A DNA stretch of 29,823 nt from a virus. Made by a program: the position numbers and the translations under genes. The stretch covers positions 1-29,823 of the IMG/VR virus record IMGVR_UViG_3300025570_000077; one strand, 5' to 3'. Position 1 is the stretch's first letter. Every line of letters starts with the position of its first letter. This document shows positions 6,791-15,176 of the stretch, in pieces. Under the pieces are notes generated by a model. That model did not search any database, had not been told where the DNA came from, and saw only the letters and a program-made list of their open reading frames with translations.

Positions 6791-9130
6791 ATGGCAGATA
6801 TTAAATTTTTAGTAGATTTAGATTTATCAAAAAATCAACTACTTAATGCAGTAGTTCAAAACTTAGCTACGGCCCCTTCAACACCTGCAGATGGTCAGAT
6901 ATACTGGGATACAGATGACAATACGCTTTATGTGTATAATGCAGATGGTCCAGCTTGGATTGATTTAGGAGAAAGCGGTATTACAAATCTTGGCTACACA
7001 GCAGGAGTATCTAATGGAACTGTAACATCAAGTTCAGGAACTAACGCAACTATTCCTTTAGCAGATGGTACTAATGCAGGTCTTCTTACTGCAGCTGAAA
7101 AAACTGTCATAGGAAACACAACAAACATAAACAGCGGAGATAACGCAACTAACTCACAGTATAGTGGATTAGTTTCTAACGTAAGCACAAACTTATCTGA
7201 AGGTACAACCACCTTAACAACTGTTGATGTAAATTCTTCAGACGGAACAAACGCAACTTTGGCATCAGCATCTACTTCAAGAGCAGGTGTAATGAGCAAA
7301 GCTAAATTTGACGAAGTAGTAGCCAACAACGCTAAAGTTTCTGACATTAATCACAATGTAACTACAAACCTTAGTGAAGGTACAACTACAACTACTACTG
7401 TAGTAGTAGAGTCTTCAGATGGTACTGACGCTACATTAGCACAAGCATCTTCAAGTAGAGCTGGTTTATTAAGCTCAGCAAAGTTTGACGAAATAGTTGC
7501 CAACTCATTAAAAGTAAGTGACATTCCTGATAACGTCACTACTAACTTATCTGTTACCACAACTTCAACAACAAATACTGTTGTATCTAGTGATGGTACA
7601 AATGCAACTCTTCCAGCAGCAACTACTACAGTAGCCGGTGTAATGACAGGTGCAGACAAGTTAAAGCTAAATCTCATTGAACCTTTAGCAGATGTAACGG
7701 ATGCAACAAATGTAAATGCAGCAGGAGCTGTAATGAATTCAGATTCAACAACCGCATCAATGAGCTTTGTAATTGACGAAGATGCTATGACATCTGACTC
7801 AGCAACTAAAGTTCCAACACAACAAAGTGTTAAGGCTTATGTAGACACTGAGGTTGGAGCAGTAGTTCCTAACTCACCTACAGCATTAAGTACAGGTACC
7901 GTTACCAACACAACTTACGGTATTACTTCTGACGGATCTGCCAATGATGTTATAATAGCAGCAGCAACTATATCTGCATCTGGTGTAATGACTGGAACTG
8001 ACAAAACTAAGCTTAATACAATAGAGACAGGAGCAAACGTTACTGACGCTACCAATGTTAATGCTGCCGGAGCAGTTATGAATAGTGATACTAGTACAGC
8101 GGCTATGTCATTTGTTATTGATGAAGATGCCATGGGAAGTAACTCTTCTACTAAGGTTCCTACTCAACAATCTGTTAAAGCTTATGTAGATGCAAACTTA
8201 GCAGCTAATGATGCAATGATATTTAAAGGTACAATCGGTACAGGTGGTACTTTAACACTAGCAGCATTTAATGCTCTAGTTGTTTATGATGCAGGTTGGT
8301 CTTACAAAGTTATTACAGCAGGAACTTACAAAGGAGTTGTTTCTGAGATTGGAGATATGTTTATAGCTACAGTTGATAGAGCTTCTGGTGGAATTAATGC
8401 AGACTGGACAGTAGTTCAAGCTAATCTTGACGGAGCAGTAATTGGGCCAGCTTCAGCAGGGTCTGGAAATGTGGCTACATTTGACGGAACATCTGGAAAA
8501 TTAATACAAGATTCAGGATTAACATTAACAGGATCAAATACAGGTGATGAGCCTAATGCTAGTACTACTGAAAGAGGTATTATTGAAATAGCAACAATTG
8601 CTGAGACTAATACAGGAACAGATGCTACTAGAGCAGTTTCTCCTGATGGATTAGATGGATGGACAGGTTCTGCACAAGTAACCACAGTTGGAACAATAGC
8701 TGCTGGAACTTGGCAAGGTACTGCTATAAACCAAACTTACTTAGTTGGTCAAAGTGGAACTAACACTGGTGATGAGCCACCAGCTTCAACAACTGTAGCT
8801 GGTATTTCTGAACTAGCTACAAACACAGAAGCTAATACAGGTACTGCTACTAACAGAGTTCTTACTCCAGCAAACCTTAGGAGTGTTCTTGGAACAACAG
8901 GAACTCTTTCTACTGTATTAAAATATACTGAGTTAATTGGAGATGCAGCAGCTACCACAATAGTAGTTACCCACTCAATAGGACAAAAGCATGTTCAATC
9001 AACAGTGCTTGTTGAATCTACAGGAGATGTAGTAATTTGCGAAGTAGAAAATACAAGTACAACTACAACAACTTTTAAATTCAATGTTGCTCCAACATTA
9101 AATCAGTACAGAGTAATTATAGTAGGATAA
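6791..9130 (+). CDS. Large repetitive tail fibre protein (779 aa)
   Basis: The N-terminal module (about 1-60, [12 protein letters not shown]...[12 protein letters not shown]...LYVYN) resembles anchoring domains of phage fibres. It is followed by three tandem 59-residue repeats (residues 130-306; SSDGT.ATL.....SRAG.MS..KFDE), then two copies of a 51-residue segment (302-352 and 417-467) around [10 protein letters not shown] and [14 protein letters not shown]. Residues about 600-740 hold [24 protein letters not shown]...R..[ST]P, also twice. The C-terminus (IVVTHSIG...[15 protein letters not shown]) is a receptor-tip-like beta domain distantly like the terminal module of its neighbours. Composition is Thr/Ser/Ala/Asn-rich with no membrane segments. 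It is probably the main long fibre; receptor unknown. Confidence 0.75.
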   Translation: MADIKFLVDLDLSKNQLLNAVVQNLATAPSTPADGQIYWDTDDNTLYVYNADGPAWIDLGESGITNLGYTAGVSNGTVTSSSGTNATIPLADGTNAGLLTAAEKTVIGNTTNINSGDNATNSQYSGLVSNVSTNLSEGTTTLTTVDVNSSDGTNATLASASTSRAGVMSKAKFDEVVANNAKVSDINHNVTTNLSEGTTTTTTVVVESSDGTDATLAQASSSRAGLLSSAKFDEIVANSLKVSDIPDNVTTNLSVTTTSTTNTVVSSDGTNATLPAATTTVAGVMTGADKLKLNLIEPLADVTDATNVNAAGAVMNSDSTTASMSFVIDEDAMTSDSATKVPTQQSVKAYVDTEVGAVVPNSPTALSTGTVTNTTYGITSDGSANDVIIAAATISASGVMTGTDKTKLNTIETGANVTDATNVNAAGAVMNSDTSTAAMSFVIDEDAMGSNSSTKVPTQQSVKAYVDANLAANDAMIFKGTIGTGGTLTLAAFNALVVYDAGWSYKVITAGTYKGVVSEIGDMFIATVDRASGGINADWTVVQANLDGAVIGPASAGSGNVATFDGTSGKLIQDSGLTLTGSNTGDEPNASTTERGIIEIATIAETNTGTDATRAVSPDGLDGWTGSAQVTTVGTIAAGTWQGTAINQTYLVGQSGTNTGDEPPASTTVAGISELATNTEANTGTATNRVLTPANLRSVLGTTGTLSTVLKYTELIGDAAATTIVVTHSIGQKHVQSTVLVESTGDVVICEVENTSTTTTTFKFNVAPTLNQYRVIIVG
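7178..7708 (+). repeat. Three tandem 177-bp (59-aa) repeats in the fibre gene
   Basis: Copies start at 7178, 7355 and 7532, each encoding NV[ST]TNLS...SSDGT.ATL...AG.M...K. The first two stay similar to their ends (AKFDE[VI]VAN..KVSDI). The third diverges after AGVM and merges into the next repeat type. A more degenerate unit precedes them ([19 protein letters not shown]). Confidence 0.8.
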
Positions 9131-9133
9131 TAT

Positions 9134-10159
9134 ATGGCCATACAGAAAATCTTAACAGACTTGGAAGTTTCAGGTGCCGTGACAATTGACTCAGATACAG
9201 ATACAATCTTGAAGCTGAACTCAACAGACAACGGTGCACTCTATGTAAATTACGCTAGAAGTGACGACAGGCATGCCTATGTTGGATTTGGTGGGGCTAG
9301 TGATAACTTTACTATAATGAGTGAAGAGGTTGGCGGTCAGTTAATACTAGGAACTGCGGCAACTACAAGAATGACTATTGATGAGACTGGAAATGTAGGT
9401 GTAGGTACAGATCCTCAATCTAAATTTCACGTCAGATCTTCAAGTTCAGGAGCTTCAACTCATGCAGGAACTTTAATTGTAGAGGCAGGTTCAGCTCCTT
9501 CTATACAGATTCTTTCAGCAAATACACAAACACAAAGTATTAAGTTTGGAGATGCCGAAGATGGAGATGTGGGAAGAATTACATATAGTCATGCTACTAA
9601 TGAAATGACACTAGTTACTGCAGCAGCAACTAGAATGACTATTGATAGTGTTGGCCATGTAGGTATAAATGAAACAAATCCTTCTGAAGAATTACACGTA
9701 ACAGGTAGAGCTATAATAACTGATAGGTTAGGAATTGGTGGAGACTTTGTTCCACAAAAAGCTCTTCACTTAAAAAATGCTGCTCCTATATTTAGGATGG
9801 AAGATACTGATACAGCAAGTTATGCTGAGTTTGTAAAAACTTCAAGTAGATTTACAATTAGATTAGATCCAACTGATACAGAGACAGCAAGCGAGATAAC
9901 ACTTGAATTAGATGGAACTGAAAGGTTTGTGGTAAAACCTGATGGTGTAGGAGTAGGAGTGACAAATCCAAAATCAGCACTAGATGTTAATGGAGGAGTT
10001 AAAGTAGCTAATGACCCGGCTACTACTGCTTTAGATACAAAAGTAGGAACTATAAGATATAGAGTTCTTAATAGCATTTCGTATATGGAAATGTGTATGC
10101 AAACAGATGGAAGTACGTATGAGTGGGTTATCATTGTTAAAAATGATTGGACTTTATAA
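9134..10159 (+). CDS. Tail fibre protein with GVG...NP...HV repeats
   Basis: 341 residues. Four copies of a beta-turn repeat are visible: RMTIDETGNVGVGTDPQSKFHV, RMTIDSVGHVGINETNPSEELHV, LGIGGDFVPQKALHL and KPDGVGVGVTNPKSALDVNG. Such repeats are common in phage tail-fibre shafts just before a C-terminal chaperone or tip domain. The last 50 residues (VGTIRYRVLNSISYMEMCMQTDGSTYEWVII) have the form of a terminal domain that ends many fibres. No Ser/Lys dyad of an intramolecular chaperone peptidase was recognised. The gene is 3 nt after the large fibre gene and 9 nt before the next, so probably co-expressed with both. Confidence 0.72.
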   Translation: MAIQKILTDLEVSGAVTIDSDTDTILKLNSTDNGALYVNYARSDDRHAYVGFGGASDNFTIMSEEVGGQLILGTAATTRMTIDETGNVGVGTDPQSKFHVRSSSSGASTHAGTLIVEAGSAPSIQILSANTQTQSIKFGDAEDGDVGRITYSHATNEMTLVTAAATRMTIDSVGHVGINETNPSEELHVTGRAIITDRLGIGGDFVPQKALHLKNAAPIFRMEDTDTASYAEFVKTSSRFTIRLDPTDTETASEITLELDGTERFVVKPDGVGVGVTNPKSALDVNGGVKVANDPATTALDTKVGTIRYRVLNSISYMEMCMQTDGSTYEWVIIVKNDWTL

Positions 10160-10168
10160 AATAAAGCT

Positions 10169-10681
10169 ATGGGAGCAAAAATATTTAATGCAGATAAATT
10201 TATTGTAGATGGAGGAACATCTGGTCAGTTTTTAAAAGCTGATGGATCAACACAAGCAATAACACCATTAACTACTGCGGAAGAAATACAAGACATAGTT
10301 GGTGCTATGGTTAATGGAAATGTAGAAACTAACATCTCTGTAACATACAGTGATGGAGATGGTAAGTTAAATTTTGTAGGTAATCCTACAGATACATTTT
10401 TAGAAGCTGTTGGGACACCAGTTGCAAAACAATTGGGAATTTGGAGTACTGCAGGTACATTAGAAGGAGACTCAGATCTTACATATAATTCAACAACAAC
10501 AACACTTACTGTATCAGGAGAAATATCAACTTCACAATATAACTTAACAGCAATGCAAATAGTTCCTCTTGCTAGAAATGCAACAGGAGTTTTAGGGGAG
10601 ATAAGAATAAATGCAACAGGTATATATGTATGCAGTGCTACAAATTCCTGGAGCAAAGTAACCTTGGCAACTTCTTGGTAG
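10169..10681 (+). CDS. Small tail fibre protein (170 aa)
   Basis: Contains FIVDGGTSGQFLKADGS and EEIQDIVGAMVNGNVETNISVTYSDGDGKLNFV, both standard phrases of tail-fibre proteins in many phages. It then shows a short beta-rich shaft and a terminal segment, GEIRINATGIYVCSATNSWSKV, resembling a compact tip. It is the last member of the fibre block. The stop is TAG and the following 98 bases contain promoter-like motifs leading into the lysis genes. Structural fibre role is likely; position in the virion cannot be read from sequence. Confidence 0.68.
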   Translation: MGAKIFNADKFIVDGGTSGQFLKADGSTQAITPLTTAEEIQDIVGAMVNGNVETNISVTYSDGDGKLNFVGNPTDTFLEAVGTPVAKQLGIWSTAGTLEGDSDLTYNSTTTTLTVSGEISTSQYNLTAMQIVPLARNATGVLGEIRINATGIYVCSATNSWSKVTLATSW

Positions 10682-10706
10682 TTTTTTCCTACTTTTCCAA
10701 AATCTA

Positions 10707-10720
10707 TTTTAGCTATAATA
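10707..10720 (+). promoter_or_regulatory. TTTTAGCTATAATA motif, candidate phage promoter (copy 2)
   Basis: Second copy of the shared motif, 26 nt after the last fibre gene and 60 nt ahead of the first lysis gene. A TATATTTG box, matching the Bacteroidota -7 consensus TAnnTTTG, lies at 10749-10756, but no TTG is found at the appropriate distance upstream of it. Either element could start the lysis transcript. Confidence 0.45.
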
Positions 10721-10779
10721 AATAAATAAAAACTAATCCATTCTTACATATATTTGTATAGACGTACACACTTAATATC

Positions 10780-11295
10780 ATGAAATCAACAATGCTTTTT
10801 TTTAAAGAAATGACAGTAGGCAAAAGTCTTCTGCTGTCTTTGAGTCCCGTCCTAATAATGATATTAAGCATGAAAACAATTTTATTCGCATTATTTATAA
10901 TTATAATAATTGACCTTTTAACTGGAATAAGAAAATCACATTATACAGAAGGTGTTTTATTTCAACCATTTAAAAAAGAATTCTGGAAAGTAATAAAGTC
11001 AAAAGAACTTCGCAGGACTTGGACTAAAGCAGTTGAATATATAACAGGAATTATAGCTTTCACAATCTTAGATACAATGGTTCTAGGAAGCTCTAGTATA
11101 CAGATGCTAGGAAATGATTACTCAATAGCAGAACTAGCAGTAACAGTTGCCTGCTTAGTTGAAGTGTACAGCATTTATGAAAACATGGAAGCTGTTAGTG
11201 GAAACAATTTATTTAAAAAGATTCTTGGATTCTTACCAAGAGCATTTAAGTCTGCATTCGCACCTAGGAGAAGAAGGGGACAAGATGAAAAATAG
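10780..11295 (+). CDS. Phage holin (phage_holin_4 / toxin-secretion type)
   Basis: 171 residues with three probable membrane segments (about 18-50, 84-102 and 116-133) and a strongly basic C-terminus (FLPRAFKSAFAPRRRRG). The phrases IIIDLLTGIRKS near residue 45 and VEVYSIYENMEAVSGNNLFKKI at 127-148 match my recollection of the phage_holin_4 family. These proteins make lesions in the inner membrane and time lysis. The gene opens a four-gene overlapping lysis cassette and overlaps its successor by 11 nt. Two Met codons lie close together at the start (residues 1 and 5); the first is used because nothing favours the second. Confidence 0.82.
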   Translation: MKSTMLFFKEMTVGKSLLLSLSPVLIMILSMKTILFALFIIIIIDLLTGIRKSHYTEGVLFQPFKKEFWKVIKSKELRRTWTKAVEYITGIIAFTILDTMVLGSSSIQMLGNDYSIAELAVTVACLVEVYSIYENMEAVSGNNLFKKILGFLPRAFKSAFAPRRRRGQDEK

Positions 11296-11719
11296 ACTAG
11301 AAATATCAAGATTCTCAGAAGATGAGTTTCAAACATTAGCTAAGTTCTTTGTGCTTGACGATTGTGAACTAGAAGTGCTTGAAGGATACATACTAGAGCT
11401 ACCAGATAAAGACAATAAGACTAGCATATCAAGAATTCCACAAGGATCTTATACTTGTGTAAAAAGAAATTCCCCAAAGTATGGTGATCACTTTCACGTA
11501 TTAGACGTTGAAGAAAGAAGCTACATACTTATACATCACGGAAATTATAACACTGATACAAGAGGATGTCTACTTCCAGGAAAAGATCTTATAGATATAA
11601 ATGGAGATGGATTAAAAGACGTTACAAGTAGTAAAAAAACTATGGCAAAGCTTAATGAATTATTGCCAGATGAATTTGAACTATGTATCATAAATGAATT
11701 TAAAGATGAGTCAAAATAA
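11285..11719 (+). CDS. DUF5675-family protein, putative peptidoglycan-acting lysis enzyme
   Basis: The frame opens further upstream at 11159, but that part lies inside the holin gene. The ATG at 11285 gives 144 residues, about the family size, and an 11-nt overlap typical of coupled lysis genes. Key features are IPQGSYTCVKRNSPKYG (51-67), IHHGNYNTDTRGC (83-95) and a C-terminal K.M..LNELL helix. The IHxGN...GC pattern recalls DUF5675 and the His/Cys geometry of L,D-transpeptidase-like folds, with H84/H85 and C95 as candidate catalytic residues. Substrate is unproven, but its place between two holins supports a cell-wall role. No signal peptide is seen, so export through holin lesions is likely. 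Confidence 0.75.
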   Translation: MKNRLEISRFSEDEFQTLAKFFVLDDCELEVLEGYILELPDKDNKTSISRIPQGSYTCVKRNSPKYGDHFHVLDVEERSYILIHHGNYNTDTRGCLLPGKDLIDINGDGLKDVTSSKKTMAKLNELLPDEFELCIINEFKDESK

Positions 11720-12203
11720 TGATAACCCAAAGTTAAAAAAAAATGGAGGCTCTGGCACTAATGTAGGTAATGCACTTAGATTCCTTGTTAAGCAAGGTAA
11801 AGAAGTAGCTCCTGAACTATTAGATCTTGCTGGAAGTCTTACGGGTATTAAACAATTAAACTCATTAGGAACGGCCATAAGAGGTGACAAGAGCCTTAGT
11901 GAACCAGACAAAAGTATTCTTCTTCAAGAAATGGAGAATGATATGATTGAGATGGTTGAGGTTACCAAGCGTTTACAGATAGATAGTGAGCACGCTATTA
12001 CTAGAATGATTAGACCTGTAAGCTATGCAGCTATGTTTGTTTTATTTATGTCTGTAGTATTACTAGATGGTAACTTAGGAGCTTTTACAATAGATAAAGC
12101 ATACGTACCTGTGATACAATCCTTATTTGGAACTATGACTATATTTTATTTTGGCTCAAGAGGTATTGAAAAAGTAATGAAGACTCTTAAGAAATCAGAA
12201 TGA
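11706..12203 (+). CDS. Second holin, 3TM-type holin family
   Basis: The ATG at 11706 gives 165 residues; an ATG at 11694 would add four. Both overlap the preceding gene. An N-terminal soluble helical region (SEPDKSILLQEMENDMIEMVEVTKRLQIDSEHAITRMIRPVS) precedes two clear membrane segments at about 103-120 and 133-151. The protein ends IFYFGSRGIEKVMKTLKK. The RPVS...GxxIxFYFGSRGxEK arrangement is what I recall of the Holin_3TMs group in phages and gene transfer agents. A second holin-like protein beside a phage_holin_4 member suggests holin/antiholin or pinholin pairing. The stop overlaps the next start as ATGA, indicating translational coupling. Confidence 0.72.
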   Translation: MSQNNDNPKLKKNGGSGTNVGNALRFLVKQGKEVAPELLDLAGSLTGIKQLNSLGTAIRGDKSLSEPDKSILLQEMENDMIEMVEVTKRLQIDSEHAITRMIRPVSYAAMFVLFMSVVLLDGNLGAFTIDKAYVPVIQSLFGTMTIFYFGSRGIEKVMKTLKKSE

Positions 12204-12409
12204 GTAGGTTAGAAACCTTTCTTAAAGACAATATAATATTTGTTGTCACTTTTGTTTTTTCTTGTGGAATAATGTATTCTGAAATTCAAAGCTTAAGAAC
12301 TGTAGAAGATAGATTAGGCAAAAAAATTAAAGTAATATCACAAATGTCTGGTCAAATAAATGAATTAGAAAATAGAATAATTGTTTTAGAGACTACCAAG
12401 TGTAATTAG
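12200..12409 (+). CDS. Small membrane-anchored coiled-coil protein, possible spanin-like lysis protein
   Basis: 69 residues: one N-terminal membrane segment (about 10-27, IIFVVTFVFSCGIMYS) and then a helical, heptad-like stretch (28-65; LRTVEDRLGKKIKVI...INELENRIIVLET). One membrane span plus a periplasmic coiled coil is the architecture of an i-spanin, and it is the last gene of the lysis cassette, where spanins usually sit. No partner o-spanin with a lipobox was found overlapping or nested in it. Alternatively, it is a holin regulator. Start overlaps the preceding TGA by four bases. Confidence 0.55.
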   Translation: MSRLETFLKDNIIFVVTFVFSCGIMYSEIQSLRTVEDRLGKKIKVISQMSGQINELENRIIVLETTKCN

Positions 12410-12420
12410 CTTATTAAATA

Positions 12421-12440
12421 TTTTAGCTATAACATATAAT
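12421..12440 (+). promoter_or_regulatory. TTTTAGCTATAACATATAAT motif, candidate promoter of the capsid unit (copy 3)
   Basis: Third copy of the shared motif, 11 nt after the last lysis gene and 60 nt before the scaffold-like gene. It contains TATAAT at 12435-12440. A TTGACT (12445-12450) and a TACTTTTG box (12463-12470) also lie here, but their TTG-to-box spacing of 15 is short for a Bacteroidota promoter. Confidence 0.45.
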
Positions 12441-12499
12441 AGCGTTGACTTACATTATGTTATACTTTTGTTGAAGGAGAATAATATAAAAATATTTCA

Positions 12500-13639
12500 A
12501 TGGAAGAATTAAATTTAGGAGATTTGAATTTTGACACGGACACTCTTCAGTTATTTGATGAGTCAACAGGAGTGCAAGAACCAAAAGCAGACGGGACTAC
12601 TCCTCCGTCAACAACAGTTGCAGATGCTGCAGTAGCTAATGTAACAAACGATACAAACACTGATGGTGAAGGTGATGATCCAGTGGATCCAAACCTAGAG
12701 AGCGTAGCTGATCAGAGTAAAGACAAAAATCAAGTTCAGGCAGGTAAAACACCTAATGGAAAAGAAGGCAGCGATTCTTCCTCTCCTAAACTGAATGAGA
12801 CTGAACAGCTTTATTCAAACTTAGCTGCCGAATTCAAAGCCAAAGGTATTTTACCTGAGCTTGATGATGTTTCTTCTATAAAGTCTATGAAAGACATAGA
12901 AGAAGCAATTAAGAAATCAGTCGATTCTAGACTAACAGAACGACAGAAAGTTATTGAAGATGCACAGAAAGCTGGAGCACCAATAACAGAGGTTTCTCAA
13001 AAAGTAGACACCATAGATAAACTTAAGCAGGTTACTCCTGAGTTTATTAGAGATGACAATAACATTCAGTTTAGAAAGACTGCAATTGTTCAAGATTTCA
13101 TTGAAAAAGGATATGGTGCTGAAAGAGCTGAAGCAATGGCTCAAAGAAGTATTGATGCTGGTACAGATATTGAAGATGCAGAATTTGCATTAGAGAGTCT
13201 TATTAAATCAGAAGAGGCTTCTTTAAAAATTATAATTGATAATGCAAAGGCTGGAGAAAAAGAAAGCCTAAATAACATTAAAGATTATATTGCTAAAACA
13301 TCAGAAGTAATTCCTGGTATTGAATTAACTGATTCTCAAAAGGATGAGTTATACAATCAGATTACTACTGACTTAGGTAATAAGGACAACGCATTTATGG
13401 TTGCCCAAAAAGCTGATCCAATTGGATCTAGAATTAAACTCGAAGCTTTATTTTACTTAACTGGTGGTCTAAAAGACTTTTCTATATTTGGAAACAAAGC
13501 AGAAAGTAAGATTACTAATAACATAGAAAATTTATTAAGAGGTGCTAATTTTACGCAAGAAGGTTCAGTAGATACTAATGTAGCTGATGGAAATTCTAAC
13601 TTTAAATTATCAGATCTTAAGGATTTAACAATAGAGTAA
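12500..13639 (+). CDS. Putative capsid scaffolding protein
   Basis: 379 residues directly upstream of the major capsid gene, the usual place for a scaffold. The first 110 residues are acidic and disordered-looking (FDTDTLQLFDES..., DTNTDGEGDDPVDP, GKEGSDSSSPK). The rest is helical and highly charged, with coiled-coil character around residues 185-255 (FIEKGYGAERAEAMAQRS, ALESLIKSEEASL). No enzymatic or protease motif was recognised and no Cys is present. This matches scaffold proteins in general and the gene preceding the capsid gene in crAss-like phages; assignment is by context and composition rather than by family motif. An AAGGAG lies about 20 nt before the ATG, too far to be a normal ribosome-binding site. 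Confidence 0.6.
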   Translation: MEELNLGDLNFDTDTLQLFDESTGVQEPKADGTTPPSTTVADAAVANVTNDTNTDGEGDDPVDPNLESVADQSKDKNQVQAGKTPNGKEGSDSSSPKLNETEQLYSNLAAEFKAKGILPELDDVSSIKSMKDIEEAIKKSVDSRLTERQKVIEDAQKAGAPITEVSQKVDTIDKLKQVTPEFIRDDNNIQFRKTAIVQDFIEKGYGAERAEAMAQRSIDAGTDIEDAEFALESLIKSEEASLKIIIDNAKAGEKESLNNIKDYIAKTSEVIPGIELTDSQKDELYNQITTDLGNKDNAFMVAQKADPIGSRIKLEALFYLTGGLKDFSIFGNKAESKITNNIENLLRGANFTQEGSVDTNVADGNSNFKLSDLKDLTIE

Positions 13640-13664
13640 ACAACTTTTTAAAAACAATTAAATT

Positions 13665-15164
13665 ATGCAATTAGGACGGTTCCAAGTAACTGACGCAAAA
13701 GCGTTTGCTGGTATGATTAATCCTGAAAACACATTAGGTGCTATCTGGAAAACATCTCCAACAAAGATTAATGATGCTATGATCAAATTGTTAGCAATCA
13801 ATAGAGGTAAATCTCTAGAGAACATGCTAGCTAAATTTGAGACTAAGCAAGTAGAGAATGACAATGAGTTCTATTGGGAGCTTATAGGCTCTTCTCGTAG
13901 AAACATTCCATTAGTGGAAGCTTCTTTCAAAGGTGCAACTGTTACAGGTAGTGACAACAACATTGGAGAAGGTGGCCAAGAATTTGAATTAACATTTGAC
14001 GAGCAGTGGTTCTTCAAAGGTGAATTGATTGTTGGTGAAAAAAATGAAGTGTATCCAATTAGACTATTAGATGATGGTTATCCATCAGGAAGTCAGTGGG
14101 TTCATACTGCAGAAATTGCAGGTTCAGATCGTTCAGGTATCCCTGGTTCTGAATTGGTAGCTGGAAAAAGATTTACTGAAGAGTTCGCTCCTGTAGGTAA
14201 AGGTTTATCTCGTGAAGTAGGTGGAATTCGTAGAGTTACTCCTGTCGCTATGAGAGGTGAGTTAACTACTATTCGTATTGACCACAAACTTCCAGGTGAT
14301 GCTACAAACAAGCAAGTTGTAATGGGTCTTCCTGTTATTGACAAGGCTGGTAACAAAAAAGTATTTGGTGCATTATCATTATACGAGGATTGGTTAGTAG
14401 AGCAAGAATTTTCTCTTTACAAAAACAAATTCCTTATGTATGGTAAGACAAACAGAACTTCTGATGGTCAGTACCATAACAAAGATGTTTCTGGACGTAG
14501 TATCAAAATTGGATCAGGTATCCGTGAGCAAATGGAGCAATCTAACACTTACTTCTACAATGATTTCTCAATTGAGTTATTAGAAGAAATCCTTTTCGGA
14601 TTATCAGAAGGTAAGTTAGGATTCAACCAACGTGTTTTCATTCTTCGTACAGGAGAAAGAGGAGCTGCAGAATTCCACAAAGCTGTCTTACAGACAACTT
14701 CAGGATGGTCAGCTAACATGAGTACTCCAGGAACTAACCCTGCAACTGTAAAAAGCACTAGCTCTGAGTTACATAGTAACGCAATGGCTGCTGGATTCCA
14801 GTTCGTAGAGTATATGGCTCCAAACGGTGTAACTGTTAAGTTAGAAGTAGATGATTTCTATGATGATAAAATTCGTAACACAATCAAGATCCCTGGATCT
14901 AATGGTGTAGCTGAATCTTACAGATTTGATATCTTTTACATGGGTACTATGGAAGATCCAAACATCCAAAAAGTACAAGTTAAAGGTAAGGAAGAGTACC
15001 GTGGATATCAGTATGGTTTCAGAAATCCTTTTACAGGAGCTGTAAACAACGAGAACATGGGAACTTTAGAGGACAGTGGAACTATCACCAAATGGTGTCA
15101 GTTAGGAGTTGTGGTTTATGACCCAAGTCGTACCGCTTCAATCATCCCTTACGTATTAGCGTAA
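13665..15164 (+). CDS. Major capsid protein, crAss-like
   Basis: 499 residues, the usual size for crAss-like capsid proteins. The region at about 275-340 (VSGRSIKIGSGIREQMEQ, LLEEILFGLSEGKLG, FILRTGERGAAEFHKAV) resembles the most conserved part of that family as I recall it, probably within an HK97-type fold. The gene uses CGT for roughly half its arginines, whereas neighbours use AGA/AGG almost exclusively, which suggests selection for high expression. It follows the scaffold candidate by 25 nt and is followed by a strong hairpin at 15177-15209. The leader TAAAAACAATTAAATT has no Shine-Dalgarno sequence. No maturation-protease site can be defined from sequence. Confidence 0.85.
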   Translation: MQLGRFQVTDAKAFAGMINPENTLGAIWKTSPTKINDAMIKLLAINRGKSLENMLAKFETKQVENDNEFYWELIGSSRRNIPLVEASFKGATVTGSDNNIGEGGQEFELTFDEQWFFKGELIVGEKNEVYPIRLLDDGYPSGSQWVHTAEIAGSDRSGIPGSELVAGKRFTEEFAPVGKGLSREVGGIRRVTPVAMRGELTTIRIDHKLPGDATNKQVVMGLPVIDKAGNKKVFGALSLYEDWLVEQEFSLYKNKFLMYGKTNRTSDGQYHNKDVSGRSIKIGSGIREQMEQSNTYFYNDFSIELLEEILFGLSEGKLGFNQRVFILRTGERGAAEFHKAVLQTTSGWSANMSTPGTNPATVKSTSSELHSNAMAAGFQFVEYMAPNGVTVKLEVDDFYDDKIRNTIKIPGSNGVAESYRFDIFYMGTMEDPNIQKVQVKGKEEYRGYQYGFRNPFTGAVNNENMGTLEDSGTITKWCQLGVVVYDPSRTASIIPYVLA

Positions 15165-15176
15165 TTGATAAAGACT

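Noticed and set aside
10225-10656. 143-codon antisense open frame opposite the last fibre gene, and similar ones at 6994-7347, 7351-7677 and 9820-10134
   Set aside because: They lie wholly inside well-supported sense genes; their Val/Ala/Ser/Pro-rich composition is what antisense reading of Thr/Ser/Ala/Asn codons produces. No promoter or recognisable domain was seen.
2747-10681. Diversity-generating retroelement target in the fibre genes
   Set aside because: No reverse transcriptase, template repeat or adenine-biased near-identical repeat pair was found. The repeats seen differ mainly at synonymous positions.
11159-11284. Upstream extension of the DUF5675 frame to an ATG at 11159
   Set aside because: It would overlap the holin gene by 137 nt, and the added residues look like an out-of-frame reading. 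The ATG at 11285 gives the family-sized protein.
12445-12470. TTGACT...TACTTTTG as a Bacteroidota promoter for the scaffold/capsid unit
   Set aside because: The TTG-to-box spacing is 15, against 20 in the two clear examples, so it is kept only as a note to the adjacent TTTAGCTATAAC motif.
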